Positions 1-7,392 of a DNA stretch of 34,567 bases are shown piece by piece. Position 1 is the first letter of the stretch. Each line of letters starts with the position of its first letter. Below the pieces are notes generated by a model. The model saw only the letters and a program-made list of their open reading frames with translations. It ran no database searches and was not told the origin of the DNA. The stretch lies in the NCBI GenBank assembly GCA_903834975.1, contig CAILKX010000145.1:1-34567 (forward strand), written 5' to 3'. A program made the translations under genes and the position numbers. This DNA comes from an uncultured Curvibacter sp. (lineage in GTDB: Bacteria > Pseudomonadota > Gammaproteobacteria > Burkholderiales > Burkholderiaceae_C).

Positions 1-2
1 CC

Positions 3-638
3 CGTTTCAACATGATCGAGCAACAAATCCGACCTTGGGATGTGAACAAACCACAGGTGCTTGAGTTGTTGGGCCGTGTCCACCGAAATGACTTTGTGCC
101 GGATGCCTACAAAGAGCTCGCCTTTGCCGACATGGAAATTCCCCTGCCTGAAGGCCAGTGCATGCTGACGCCCAAAGTGGAGGCGCGCATTCTGAACGAC
201 TTGAACTTGAAACCCACCGATCGCGTTTTGGAGGTGGGCACGGGCTCCGGCTTCATGGCGGCCTTGCTCGGCCACCTCAGCGCCAGCGTGCTGACCCTCG
301 AAGTCAACCCCATTCTGTTCGAGTACGCCAAACGCCGTTTGTCCAGCGCCCAAATGTCCAATGTGGAAGTGCGTTTGGCCGATGGCTCTAAGGGCGCTTT
401 GAATGAGGCCCCCTTTGATGTGATCGTTTTGAGCGGCTCCGTGCCTGAAGTGCCCAGCGCTTTGCTCAACCAGCTGGCCCCGGGCGGCCGTTTGTTTGCC
501 ATCGTCGGTCAAGACCCCGTGATGCGTGGCCAATTCGTGACGCATACTGGTAGCCAGACTTTTGAAGTGGCTCAGCCTTGGGACACTTTGGCGCCTCGCT
601 TGATTGGCTTTAAAGAGCCCAGCCAATTCCATTTCTGA
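3..638 (+). CDS. Protein-L-isoaspartate O-methyltransferase family protein (5' truncated)
   Basis: SAM-dependent methyltransferase of the Pcm family, which in its classical form methylates isoaspartyl residues in damaged proteins. The SAM-binding glycine motif VLEVGTGSGF lies about 75 residues into the visible part, followed by the acidic strand-2 end (LTLEVN) and the later motif FDVIVLSGSVPEVP. The C-terminal region LAPGGRLFAIVG is typical of the fold. An ATG is present at 12, but the reading frame stays open to the window edge and encodes Arg-Phe-Asn just before it. Relatives usually read ARFNMIEQQIRPW, so I think the true start lies upstream of the window. About 211 residues are visible. 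Its 3' end lies close to, or overlaps, the rhodanese gene. I am confident of the family, but less so that this divergent member repairs isoaspartate. Confidence 0.85.
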   Translation, partial: RFNMIEQQIRPWDVNKPQVLELLGRVHRNDFVPDAYKELAFADMEIPLPEGQCMLTPKVEARILNDLNLKPTDRVLEVGTGSGFMAALLGHLSASVLTLEVNPILFEYAKRRLSSAQMSNVEVRLADGSKGALNEAPFDVIVLSGSVPEVPSALLNQLAPGGRLFAIVGQDPVMRGQFVTHTGSQTFEVAQPWDTLAPRLIGFKEPSQFHF

Positions 639-663
639 TTTTGACGCTGAAATAGACCACGCT

Positions 664-1014
664 GTGATCGACCGCATACCACCCACCGATATAGCCGCAT
701 GGCTCGCCAGCACGGGTTTGCCCAAAGCGGTTCTCTTGGATGTTCGCGAACCCTGGGAGTTAAATACGGCCAGTGTGAACACCACCGAACCCAGCCCGGG
801 CTTTGAATGGGTGAACATCCCCATGGGGCAAATTCCCCAACGACTCACCGAGCTGTCGGCCGAAGTGCCCGTGGCCTGCCTGTGCCACCACGGCGCCCGA
901 AGCCTGCGGGTCGCTTCTTTTTTGGTGCAACAAGGCTTCACCCAGGTGGCCAATATCGAAGGCGGCATCGACGCTTGGTCGGCTCTGGTGGACCCCAATA
1001 TTCCTCGATATTAG
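664..1014 (+). CDS. Rhodanese-like domain protein
   Basis: Single-domain rhodanese (sulfurtransferase fold), about 116 residues if started at the GTG at 664. The N-terminal part has VLLDVREPWE, the usual LxDVRExxE strand-turn. The active-site loop CHHGARS supplies the catalytic Cys (residue 74 from this start) that would carry the persulfide, and GGIDAWS near the C-terminus is the typical final rhodanese helix. The frame is open back to a TTG at 604, which would overlap the methyltransferase by 35 nt and add 20 residues lacking family features. Relatives usually begin close to IDxIxPxxxAAWL, so I prefer 664, though its ribosome-binding site is weak. It is probably cotranscribed with the upstream methyltransferase. 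The stop codon lies inside the first copy of a 14-bp tandem repeat. The sulfur acceptor is unknown. Confidence 0.8.
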   Translation: MIDRIPPTDIAAWLASTGLPKAVLLDVREPWELNTASVNTTEPSPGFEWVNIPMGQIPQRLTELSAEVPVACLCHHGARSLRVASFLVQQGFTQVANIEGGIDAWSALVDPNIPRY

Positions 1015-1048
1015 TTCCGCGATATTAGTTCCGCGATATTAGTTCCGC
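1007..1048. repeat. Three perfect tandem copies of a 14-bp unit
   Basis: The unit GATATTAGTTCCGC occurs three times without mismatch at 1007-1020, 1021-1034 and 1035-1048. The TAG stop of the rhodanese (1012-1014) is inside the first copy. The array fills most of the short gap to the convergent waaA stop at 1057. Because the stop is in copy one, copy-number change would alter the 3' untranslated region and not the protein. Confidence 0.95.
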
Positions 1049-1056
1049 CTATTTAA

Positions 1057-2502
1057 TCAAACCCCTTTTTGGCGTTTAGACGTCGCCGCCAAGGCGGCCG
1101 CATAGGTCGCCATCCGCTGCCCGGCGCCGCGGTGTGATTTGGCATAAACCAAGGCGGCCGCTGAAGCTTGCTCAACCGAACTCAGGTTCTTCAAAGGCGT
1201 CGCCGTCAACAAGCCCCAAGTGCGCAACAACGCTTCGTCCATGCTACCGACCCGAAAGCCGGCACCTGCAGCGATGGCTTGATCGGCAGCGTCTTCAAAG
1301 TTAAACGTGTTCGGCCCCATGATCACGGGGCAGCCGCAGGCGGCGGCTTCAATCAAGTTTTGTCCGCCCCAATTGCCAAAACTCCCCCCCAGCAAAGCCA
1401 CGTGTGAGAGCCCATAATAAAAGGCCATTTCGCCCATGGTGTCGCCCAACCACACGTCTGTGAGCGGGGGTGTGAGCGGCGTTCTGACCGCTGATGATTC
1501 CCTTAAGTTCGGGTTGCCCCATTCGCTGCGGCGACTGACGCTCAAACCGGCGTCTTGAATCAGTCGGGCCACTTCCTCAAATCGCTGGGGGTGGCGCGGC
1601 ACGATCAGCCATTGAATGCGTGTCAAGCCGGCGTCGCCCGCGTCTTGTTGGGCCGCCGTTAAAAGTTTCAAGGCCTCTAGCCAAAGGGCTTCCTCGCCCT
1701 CGCGTGAACTGGCCAAGACCACCACTTGCCGATCGGTTTGAGCAGTCCAAGCTTGGCGAACCGCTCGGCCTTGATCCCTCAAGGCCGTATTCGGTTGTGC
1801 GTCGTATTTGAGGTTGCCGAGCACCAAGGCACTGGGCACGCCCAAGTCTACCAAGCGCTGGGCGTCTTCGCGCGTTTGCGCCCAGACCGCGCTCAAGGCT
1901 GCATAAATGGGTTCGCTTAAGCGTTGCCAGCGTTTGGCTTTTTCATAGGAGCGGGGGCTCATACGGGCATTGGCCAAAACCAAGGGCAGCCCGATTTTTT
2001 GGGCTTGCTGCACGTAGTTGGGCCAGACTTCGGTCTCTATCAAAAACCCCATTGAGGGTCTGAAGTGTTTTAAAAACCGCTTCACCGCACCCGGCGAATC
2101 CCAAGGCTGCCAAACTTGCACATCGCCCGCTTGGAGCAAAGCCTGCCCGGCCTCGCGGCCCGTGGCGGTGCCGTGGGTCAGCAAGAGTCGAAAGGGCCAG
2201 CCCCGTTTGGACCACTCCGCCCGCAAATGCTCGATCAAGATTTGAGCGGCATGGGTCTCGCCCAGCGACACCGCATGGACCCAAACACAGCCTGAAGGCG
2301 CAACCGATCCAGCGTTAACACCTTGGCTTGATTTTGGAAGCTGGCGATAAAAACCGAACCGCTCGGCCTTGTGTTGACCATACAAGGGCTCGGCCGCCGC
2401 GCGGCGGTTGAGCTTGAGCAGCAAAAAAGGCTGCACCAAGGTCATCAGCAAAGAATAGGCTTGCAAGCCCAAAGCCTGCAAGACCGCGTGCAGGGCTCTC
2501 AA
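1057..2502 (-). CDS. waaA: 3-deoxy-D-manno-octulosonic acid (Kdo) transferase
   Basis: Transfers Kdo from CMP-Kdo to lipid IVA, the first inner-core step of LPS synthesis, at the cytoplasmic face of the inner membrane. The predicted protein is 481 residues, longer than the roughly 425 of E. coli WaaA. It has a hydrophobic N-terminal anchor (residues about 12-30), the motif VWVHAVSLGE with the candidate catalytic base Glu82, ETEVWPN at 156-162, and the donor-site signature LGGSFGNWGGQN (371-382) followed by PVIMGP. The start is a TTG whose last two bases are shared with the TGA stop of the upstream phosphomutase (TTGA, 4-nt overlap), which suggests translational coupling. An ATG at codon 20 would cut the anchor. 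The extra length seems spread over residues 56-70 and 325-348. It converges with the rhodanese gene. Confidence 0.92.
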   Translation of the reverse strand: MRALHAVLQALGLQAYSLLMTLVQPFLLLKLNRRAAAEPLYGQHKAERFGFYRQLPKSSQGVNAGSVAPSGCVWVHAVSLGETHAAQILIEHLRAEWSKRGWPFRLLLTHGTATGREAGQALLQAGDVQVWQPWDSPGAVKRFLKHFRPSMGFLIETEVWPNYVQQAQKIGLPLVLANARMSPRSYEKAKRWQRLSEPIYAALSAVWAQTREDAQRLVDLGVPSALVLGNLKYDAQPNTALRDQGRAVRQAWTAQTDRQVVVLASSREGEEALWLEALKLLTAAQQDAGDAGLTRIQWLIVPRHPQRFEEVARLIQDAGLSVSRRSEWGNPNLRESSAVRTPLTPPLTDVWLGDTMGEMAFYYGLSHVALLGGSFGNWGGQNLIEAAACGCPVIMGPNTFNFEDAADQAIAAGAGFRVGSMDEALLRTWGLLTATPLKNLSSVEQASAAALVYAKSHRGAGQRMATYAAALAATSKRQKGV

Positions 2503-3914
2503 TGGGCCGCTGCCCCGACTTGCGCGCCTGGTTTGACTTGTTGCAACAGGGCCAGCATGTCGTGCTGAATGCGCTGCAAGGCCGCTTCAGTTTGACCTTC
2601 AAAACGCAACACCAAAACCGGCGTGGTGTTGGACGCGCGGATCAAACCAAAGCCATCGGCCCAGTCGATGCGCAAACCGTCCAGGGTGGAGACTGTGGCC
2701 GTTTGGTTTTTCACAAATTCAGGCGCCAAAGCCTGCAACTGGGCGGTCAGCGCGTGGGGTTCGCCTTCTTGGCAGGCCACATTCAACTCAGGCGTGGCGT
2801 GGCTTTGCGGCAAGGCGTTGAGCACCGCATTCGCATCGGGTGCGCGGCTCACAATTTCAAGCAAACGGCAACCCGCGTAGGTGCCGTCGTCAAAACCGTA
2901 CCAACGTTCTTTGAAAAAGATGTGGCCGCTCATTTCGCCACCCAAGGGCGCGCCGTTGGGATTTTGGCTTTCGCGCATGCGTGCTTTGATGAGCGAGTGC
3001 CCTGTTTTGAACATCACCGGCACCCCCCCAGCGGCTTCAATGGCGGGCGCCAGACGTTGACTGCACTTGACGTCGTAGACGATTTCGCCACCAGGCACGC
3101 GGGACAACACATCTTGAGCAAAGAGCATCATTTGGCGATCGGGGAAGATGTTTTGGCCGTCATGGGTGACGATGCCAAGGCGATCGCCGTCGCCGTCAAA
3201 AGCCAAACCCAATTCAGCGCCAGTGCTTTTTAAAGCGGCCATCAGGTCAACCAAGTTTTCGGGTTTGCTGGGGTCGGGGTGGTGGTTCGGAAAGTGGCCA
3301 TCCACCTCGCTGAACAATTCAATGACCTCGCAGCCCAAGGCTTTGAAAATGGCGGGCGCGCTCGCACCGGCCACCCCATTGCCTGAATCAACGACGATCT
3401 TCATGGGGCGGCTGAGCTGGATGTCGCCCACAATGCGCTCGCGGTAAGCGTCGCCAATGTCTTGATGTCGCAAGCTGCCGCCGGGTTTTTGCAGCGCGGC
3501 TTGAGCGGAAGCATCCCCCTCCATGGCGCGGCGCAAACCTTGAATTTCTTCGCCGTAAATGGCCTTGCCCGCCAAGACCATTTTGAAGCCGTTGTAATCT
3601 TTGGGATTGTGGCTGCCGGTGACTTGAATACCGCTTTGGCACAGCGTGCTCGCCGCAAAATAAAGCATGGGCGTGGTGACCATGCCCACGTCAATGACGT
3701 CAACACCCGCAGCAACCAAGCCCTGCATCAGGGCCGCTGAGAGACTGGGGCCGCTCAAACGACCATCGCGGCCAACCGCCACCGTCTTTTCACCCTTGGC
3801 CAAGGCCGCTGCGCCAAATGCCAATCCAAGGCCCCGGGCCACGTCCTCGTTCAAGGTGCTGGGGACGATGCCACGAATGTCGTAGGCTTTGAAAATGCTG
3901 GGGTTCAAGGTCAT
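2499..3914 (-). CDS. Phosphomannomutase/phosphoglucomutase (AlgC-type)
   Basis: Interconverts hexose 1- and 6-phosphates through a phosphoserine enzyme, supplying precursors for LPS and exopolysaccharide. The 471-residue length and four-domain layout match AlgC-like enzymes. The phosphoserine loop is TGSHNP with Ser101. The metal loop is DGDGDR (240-245) and the sugar-recognition loop is GEMSGH (326-331). The C-terminal phosphate-binding loop is RASNTTP (426-432). It starts at ATG and overlaps waaA by 4 nt, so the two envelope genes are probably cotranscribed. The sequence does not settle whether mannose or glucose phosphate is preferred. I leave the symbol blank because algC, manB and pgm usage varies. 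Confidence 0.92.
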   Translation of the reverse strand: MTLNPSIFKAYDIRGIVPSTLNEDVARGLGLAFGAAALAKGEKTVAVGRDGRLSGPSLSAALMQGLVAAGVDVIDVGMVTTPMLYFAASTLCQSGIQVTGSHNPKDYNGFKMVLAGKAIYGEEIQGLRRAMEGDASAQAALQKPGGSLRHQDIGDAYRERIVGDIQLSRPMKIVVDSGNGVAGASAPAIFKALGCEVIELFSEVDGHFPNHHPDPSKPENLVDLMAALKSTGAELGLAFDGDGDRLGIVTHDGQNIFPDRQMMLFAQDVLSRVPGGEIVYDVKCSQRLAPAIEAAGGVPVMFKTGHSLIKARMRESQNPNGAPLGGEMSGHIFFKERWYGFDDGTYAGCRLLEIVSRAPDANAVLNALPQSHATPELNVACQEGEPHALTAQLQALAPEFVKNQTATVSTLDGLRIDWADGFGLIRASNTTPVLVLRFEGQTEAALQRIQHDMLALLQQVKPGAQVGAAAH

Positions 3915-3987
3915 GGCGAAGGGGGCTAAAAATAAGCTGTTGAAAACACCATTTTAGGCAATCATCGTGACGCCCCTGCCGTGAGGT

Positions 3988-5889
3988 TCAAGCCTGGGTG
4001 GGTGTCAACATTTCTTTGATCAAGAGCAAGGGAGTTGGGTCGTCCATGGTCGTCAAATCGCCTGGATCGCGACCTTCAGCCACCGCCTGCAAAGCCCGGC
4101 GCAGCAACTTGCCACTGCGTGTTTTTGGCAAGCCATTGACAATGAAGACACGGGCGGGGCGGGCCACTGCGCCCAGGTCGTTGTCCACCACTTTCATGAG
4201 CGCCCCCTCGAGCTTCAATTTGGCGGCGTCATCGTTTAAATGGCTGGTGTCTTTGGCGATTACAAAAGCAATTGCCACTTGACCTTTGAGCTTGTCCGCA
4301 ATCCCGACCACGGCCACCTCGGCCACATTGGCATGGCTGGAAAGACTTTCTTCAATTTCTCGGGTGCCCAATCGGTGACCCGCGACGTTGATCACGTCGT
4401 CGGTCCGACCCAAAATAAAGAAGTAGCCGTCTTCATCGCGAATGCCCCAGTCAAAGGTACTGTAGGCCAAGCGGTTGGGGATGCTCTTCCAATAGGTGTT
4501 CACAAAACGGGCATCGTCGCGCCAGACGGTTTGCAGGCAACCGGGAGGCAACGGGCCTTCGATGCCGACCACGCCTTTTTGATTCGGCCCGATCAACTCT
4601 TCGCCGGTGGTTTCGTCGAACAGCTTGACGTCGTAACCGTACATGGCCAAACCGGGGCTGCCAAATTTTGATTTTTGTGCCTCAATGCCATTGGCGAGGG
4701 TCAAGATCGGCCAGCCTGATTCGGTTTGCCAGTAGTTGTCGATGATGGGCACATTCAAGGCACTGCTGATCCATTGGGCGGTCGGCTCGTCCAGCGGCTC
4801 GCCGGCCAAATACAGGGCCTTCAAGCTGCTGATGTCGTACTTTTGCAGGAGTGCGGGGTCTTGCTTTTTGAGCACCCGAATGGCGGTCGGCGCACTAAAC
4901 ATCCGGCTGACTTTGTATTTTTCGACCATGGACCACCAGATGCCGGCGTCGGGACGGGTCGGTAAGCCCTCATAAACGATCGTGGCCATGCCCGCAATCA
5001 GGGGGCCGTACACAATGTAGCTGTGGCCCACGACCCAGCCAATGTCGCTGGTGCAAAAATAAGTTTCGCCGCTTTGTCCTTGGAAAATCGACTTCATGCT
5101 GGCCGCCAAGGCCACGGCGTAGCCGCCGGTGTCGCGCTGCACGCCCTTCGGTTTTCCAGTCGTGCCGCTGGTGTAAAGCGTGTAGCTGGGCTGCGTCGAT
5201 TCGACCCAAACACAGGGGACCACGGTGTTGGCGAATTGCTCACGCAAAGGGGCCCAATCGACATCGCGGCCGGGCACTTTGTCAAAAGCGGTCAAACCAC
5301 GGTCGATCATCAACACGCTTTGAGGTTTGTTGTGGGCCAAAACAATGGCCTCGTCCAACAGGGGTTTGTAGGGCACCACTTTGCCGCCTCGTGAACCGGC
5401 GTCGGCGCTCACAATCACCTTGGGCGCTGCATCGTCGATGCGCGAAGCCAGTGAACCCGAGGCAAACCCACCAAAAACAACCGAGTGAATGGCCCCCAAC
5501 CGAGCGCAGGCCAACATGGCAAAAACCGCCTCGGCAATCATGGGCATGTAAACCAAAACCCGGTCGCCCTGCCCCACGCCCAAGCTCTGCAGGGCCGCGG
5601 CCATGCGCTGGACTTCGGCGTGCAATTCTTTGAAAGAATAAACCCGTTCGGTTTCTGTTTCGGTTGACACCGCAATCAGCGCGTTTTGATCGGCCTGTTG
5701 CGCCAAATGACGGTCGACCGCGTTGTGACACAAGTTGGTGGTGCCACCGACAAACCACCTGGCAAACGGTGGATTGCTGTAATCACAGACTTGCTGAGGG
5801 GTTTGCTGCCAATCGATCAAAGCCGCTTGTTCGGTCCAAAAGGCGTCACGCTCTTTCAGTGAACGCGCATGGAATTGGCGGTAGGTCAT
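3988..5889 (-). CDS. prpE: Propionate-CoA ligase (propionyl-CoA synthetase)
   Basis: Activates propionate to propionyl-CoA via an acyl-adenylate. It is an ANL-superfamily enzyme of 633 residues, the usual PrpE length. The ATP P-loop is TLYTSGTTGKPKG (237-249). YWQTE is at 386-390, the hinge region GRTDDVINVAGHR is at 494-506, and the C-terminal catalytic lysine lies in LPKTRSGK (Lys594), the site regulated by acetylation in this family. VVFGGFASGSLASRIDD near residue 140 favours PrpE over acetyl-CoA synthetase, though the two are close relatives. The start ATG is preceded by AGGAG (plus-strand 5899-5903) at a 9-nt spacing. It sits alone between two unrelated same-strand genes, with no prpBCD methylcitrate genes nearby, so it may serve general short-chain acid activation. 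Confidence 0.9.
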   Translation of the reverse strand: MTYRQFHARSLKERDAFWTEQAALIDWQQTPQQVCDYSNPPFARWFVGGTTNLCHNAVDRHLAQQADQNALIAVSTETETERVYSFKELHAEVQRMAAALQSLGVGQGDRVLVYMPMIAEAVFAMLACARLGAIHSVVFGGFASGSLASRIDDAAPKVIVSADAGSRGGKVVPYKPLLDEAIVLAHNKPQSVLMIDRGLTAFDKVPGRDVDWAPLREQFANTVVPCVWVESTQPSYTLYTSGTTGKPKGVQRDTGGYAVALAASMKSIFQGQSGETYFCTSDIGWVVGHSYIVYGPLIAGMATIVYEGLPTRPDAGIWWSMVEKYKVSRMFSAPTAIRVLKKQDPALLQKYDISSLKALYLAGEPLDEPTAQWISSALNVPIIDNYWQTESGWPILTLANGIEAQKSKFGSPGLAMYGYDVKLFDETTGEELIGPNQKGVVGIEGPLPPGCLQTVWRDDARFVNTYWKSIPNRLAYSTFDWGIRDEDGYFFILGRTDDVINVAGHRLGTREIEESLSSHANVAEVAVVGIADKLKGQVAIAFVIAKDTSHLNDDAAKLKLEGALMKVVDNDLGAVARPARVFIVNGLPKTRSGKLLRRALQAVAEGRDPGDLTTMDDPTPLLLIKEMLTPTQA

Positions 5890-5954
5890 GGTGACAAACT
5901 CCTAATAATGGTCGGTGATGGGGTGTTCACTTTCCATTATCAGAAATGTTTTTG

Positions 5955-6575
5955 TCACGAAGCTGACTTGACCAGGGACTGAATTTCTTTGAACTGAGGA
6001 TGCTCGGCGGTTTGAAGCCACTCAAAAATGACCATCTCGGTGGTGACCAATTCAGCACCCGCACCGGCCAGACGGTCGAAGGCGGCGTCTTGGTTGCGCA
6101 CGCTGCGCGAGCCACAAGCGTCGGTGACGACCCACACTTCGAATTCGTCGTCCATCAAATCAAGCGCCGTTTGCAACAAGCAAATATGGGCTTCAACACC
6201 GGCGATCACAATCGCTTGGCGCTCAGCGGCTTTTCCGTTGTTCGGTACTGCTTTTTGTAAATGTTTGGGCAGGCTGCGTGCATTGCCGGCTGGCGCTTTG
6301 GCCGGTGGGCGCAGCCACTCCCCCAAGCCTTCTTCAGCCGCACTGAAGTGCATTTTGGCCAGCGTGCGCTGACACAAGGCTTTGAGCGCCGGATCGTTCT
6401 CACCCAACCCAGAGGGGTTTTGTTCGGTGCCCCAAATGGGCACTTGCAACAGTTGGGCCGTTTTGGCCAATTTGCGCGCCTGCGCCAAGACGGACTCTCC
6501 CTCGTGGATCGCCGGCATCAAGCGGCTTTGGTAGTCGACCAGCACCAACTGGCTTTCATCGGCTTGCAACAACAT
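5955..6575 (-). CDS. Isochorismatase-family cysteine hydrolase
   Basis: Small alpha/beta hydrolase of the isochorismatase/nicotinamidase superfamily, closest in pattern to the ISOC1-like group (GTEQNPSGLG near residue 49, TEMVIFEW near the C-terminus). The catalytic triad is visible as Asp14 (LVDYQ), Lys74 (LAKMHF) and Cys132 (AHICLLQT). The protein is 206 residues from the ATG at 6575. The frame extends to a TTG further upstream, but that adds a poor N-terminus, whereas the chosen start gives MLLQADESQLVLVDYQ, which matches the family. Between Lys74 and Cys132 there is a Pro/Ala/Lys-rich insertion of roughly two dozen residues (about 88-119) compared with typical members. The substrate is unknown. 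It lies 65 nt upstream of prpE on the same strand. Confidence 0.85.
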   Translation of the reverse strand: MLLQADESQLVLVDYQSRLMPAIHEGESVLAQARKLAKTAQLLQVPIWGTEQNPSGLGENDPALKALCQRTLAKMHFSAAEEGLGEWLRPPAKAPAGNARSLPKHLQKAVPNNGKAAERQAIVIAGVEAHICLLQTALDLMDDEFEVWVVTDACGSRSVRNQDAAFDRLAGAGAELVTTEMVIFEWLQTAEHPQFKEIQSLVKSAS

Positions 6576-6655
6576 GGCGTGACCTGTTCTTTTAAATAGG
6601 GAGAGGGGAATCAAAAATGGAGGGGGAAATTGGCCTGCCGCTGGGCAGATAGAAA

Positions 6656-6684
6656 GTGACAAAAAAACCCCTCGCCGTTATGAT
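6656..6684 (+). promoter_or_regulatory. Candidate sigma-70 promoter for the NlpC/P60 gene
   Basis: GTGACA (6656-6661, 5 of 6 to TTGACA) and TATGAT (6679-6684, 5 of 6 to TATAAT) are separated by exactly 17 bp. Transcription would start near 6690-6692, at the preferred ATG of the hydrolase gene. This is a motif match only. Confidence 0.5.
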
Positions 6685-6691
6685 ACCCGCC

Positions 6692-7285
6692 ATGTATTTG
6701 TCTCGCCCCCGGTGGACGAGGTGGTTAACTTGGGTCACTTGTTTAGTGGCCCTGAATGCCACGGCCGCACCGACCCAACCCATCGATGACGTCGAAAAAC
6801 TTCTCCAAGAACAAGGCGTTCTGGATCAAGTCAATCAACTTCGCCAATCGTTGAGTGAACGCGCCTCTGATTTGGTTGGCAATGCCATGGCGTTTTTGGG
6901 GGTCCCTTATCGCCGTGGTGGCACCAACCCTGAAATTGGTTTTGATTGCAGCGGCTTTGTGCGCGCCGTTTTTGACCAGACTGCCGGCAAGTTATTGCCC
7001 CGAAAAGCGTCCCAACAAGCGGCAGAAACCCAAAAGATCGACAAGCGAGAGCTGCAGCCTGGCGACCTGGTGTTTTTTAACACCATGCGCCACGCATTCA
7101 GCCATGTCGGCATTTACATTGGCGACAACAAGTTCATCCACTCACCCAAACCGGGTGAAAGTGTCCGCGTCGATGATTTGCGCCAAGCCTATTGGCAGCG
7201 CCGTTTTGACGGCGCGCGGCGCGTGCCGAGCTTGCCCGCCAAACGCAGCGACAACGACGGCGTTGAATTGGGCAACGCCAACTGA
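6692..7285 (+). CDS. Secreted NlpC/P60 peptidoglycan endopeptidase
   Basis: Predicted cell-wall hydrolase cleaving peptide cross-bridges or stem peptides in the periplasm. From the ATG at 6692 it has 197 residues. The N-terminus looks like a signal peptide: arginines, then the hydrophobic stretch WLTWVTCLVALNATAA, with cleavage plausible after an Ala near 25. The NlpC/P60 domain starts near residue 63. The catalytic Cys86 is in GFDCSGFV, His138 in HAFSHVGIYIG, and a polar third residue His150 in FIHSPK. Other in-frame starts are a GTG at 6656 and an ATG at 6680. The GTG coincides with a good -35 box, so I prefer 6692. No Shine-Dalgarno sequence is visible before any of them. The gene is divergent from the isochorismatase-like gene and ends at a strong terminator. 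Confidence 0.88.
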   Translation: MYLSRPRWTRWLTWVTCLVALNATAAPTQPIDDVEKLLQEQGVLDQVNQLRQSLSERASDLVGNAMAFLGVPYRRGGTNPEIGFDCSGFVRAVFDQTAGKLLPRKASQQAAETQKIDKRELQPGDLVFFNTMRHAFSHVGIYIGDNKFIHSPKPGESVRVDDLRQAYWQRRFDGARRVPSLPAKRSDNDGVELGNAN

Positions 7286-7308
7286 GTCTGTCCCCCAACA
7301 GAACGCTT

Positions 7309-7374
7309 AAAAAAAGCCCCTTTGAACCACTGTTCAAAAGGGGCTTCTAAAGGGTCTTCTAAGGGGGCTTTTTT
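7309..7374. terminator. Bidirectional intrinsic terminator between convergent genes
   Basis: The inverted repeat at 7314-7326 and 7333-7346 pairs AAGCCCC..GAA with TTC..GGGGCTT, with one bulged base and a 6-nt loop. It is preceded by an A-tract (7309-7315), which gives a U-tract for minus-strand transcripts. It is followed by a second GGGGGCTTTTTT (7363-7374) that can also pair with the left arm. The NlpC/P60 gene and lpdA both end here. Confidence 0.85.
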
Positions 7375-7392
7375 GGGGTGGTTGCGCTTAGC

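Noticed and set aside
1007-1048. Possible CRISPR array
   Set aside because: The 14-bp units are directly adjacent with no spacers and there are no cas genes.
2502-3233. Open frame of 243 codons opposite the phosphomutase
   Set aside because: No ribosome-binding site or domain; lies wholly within a complete phosphomutase gene.
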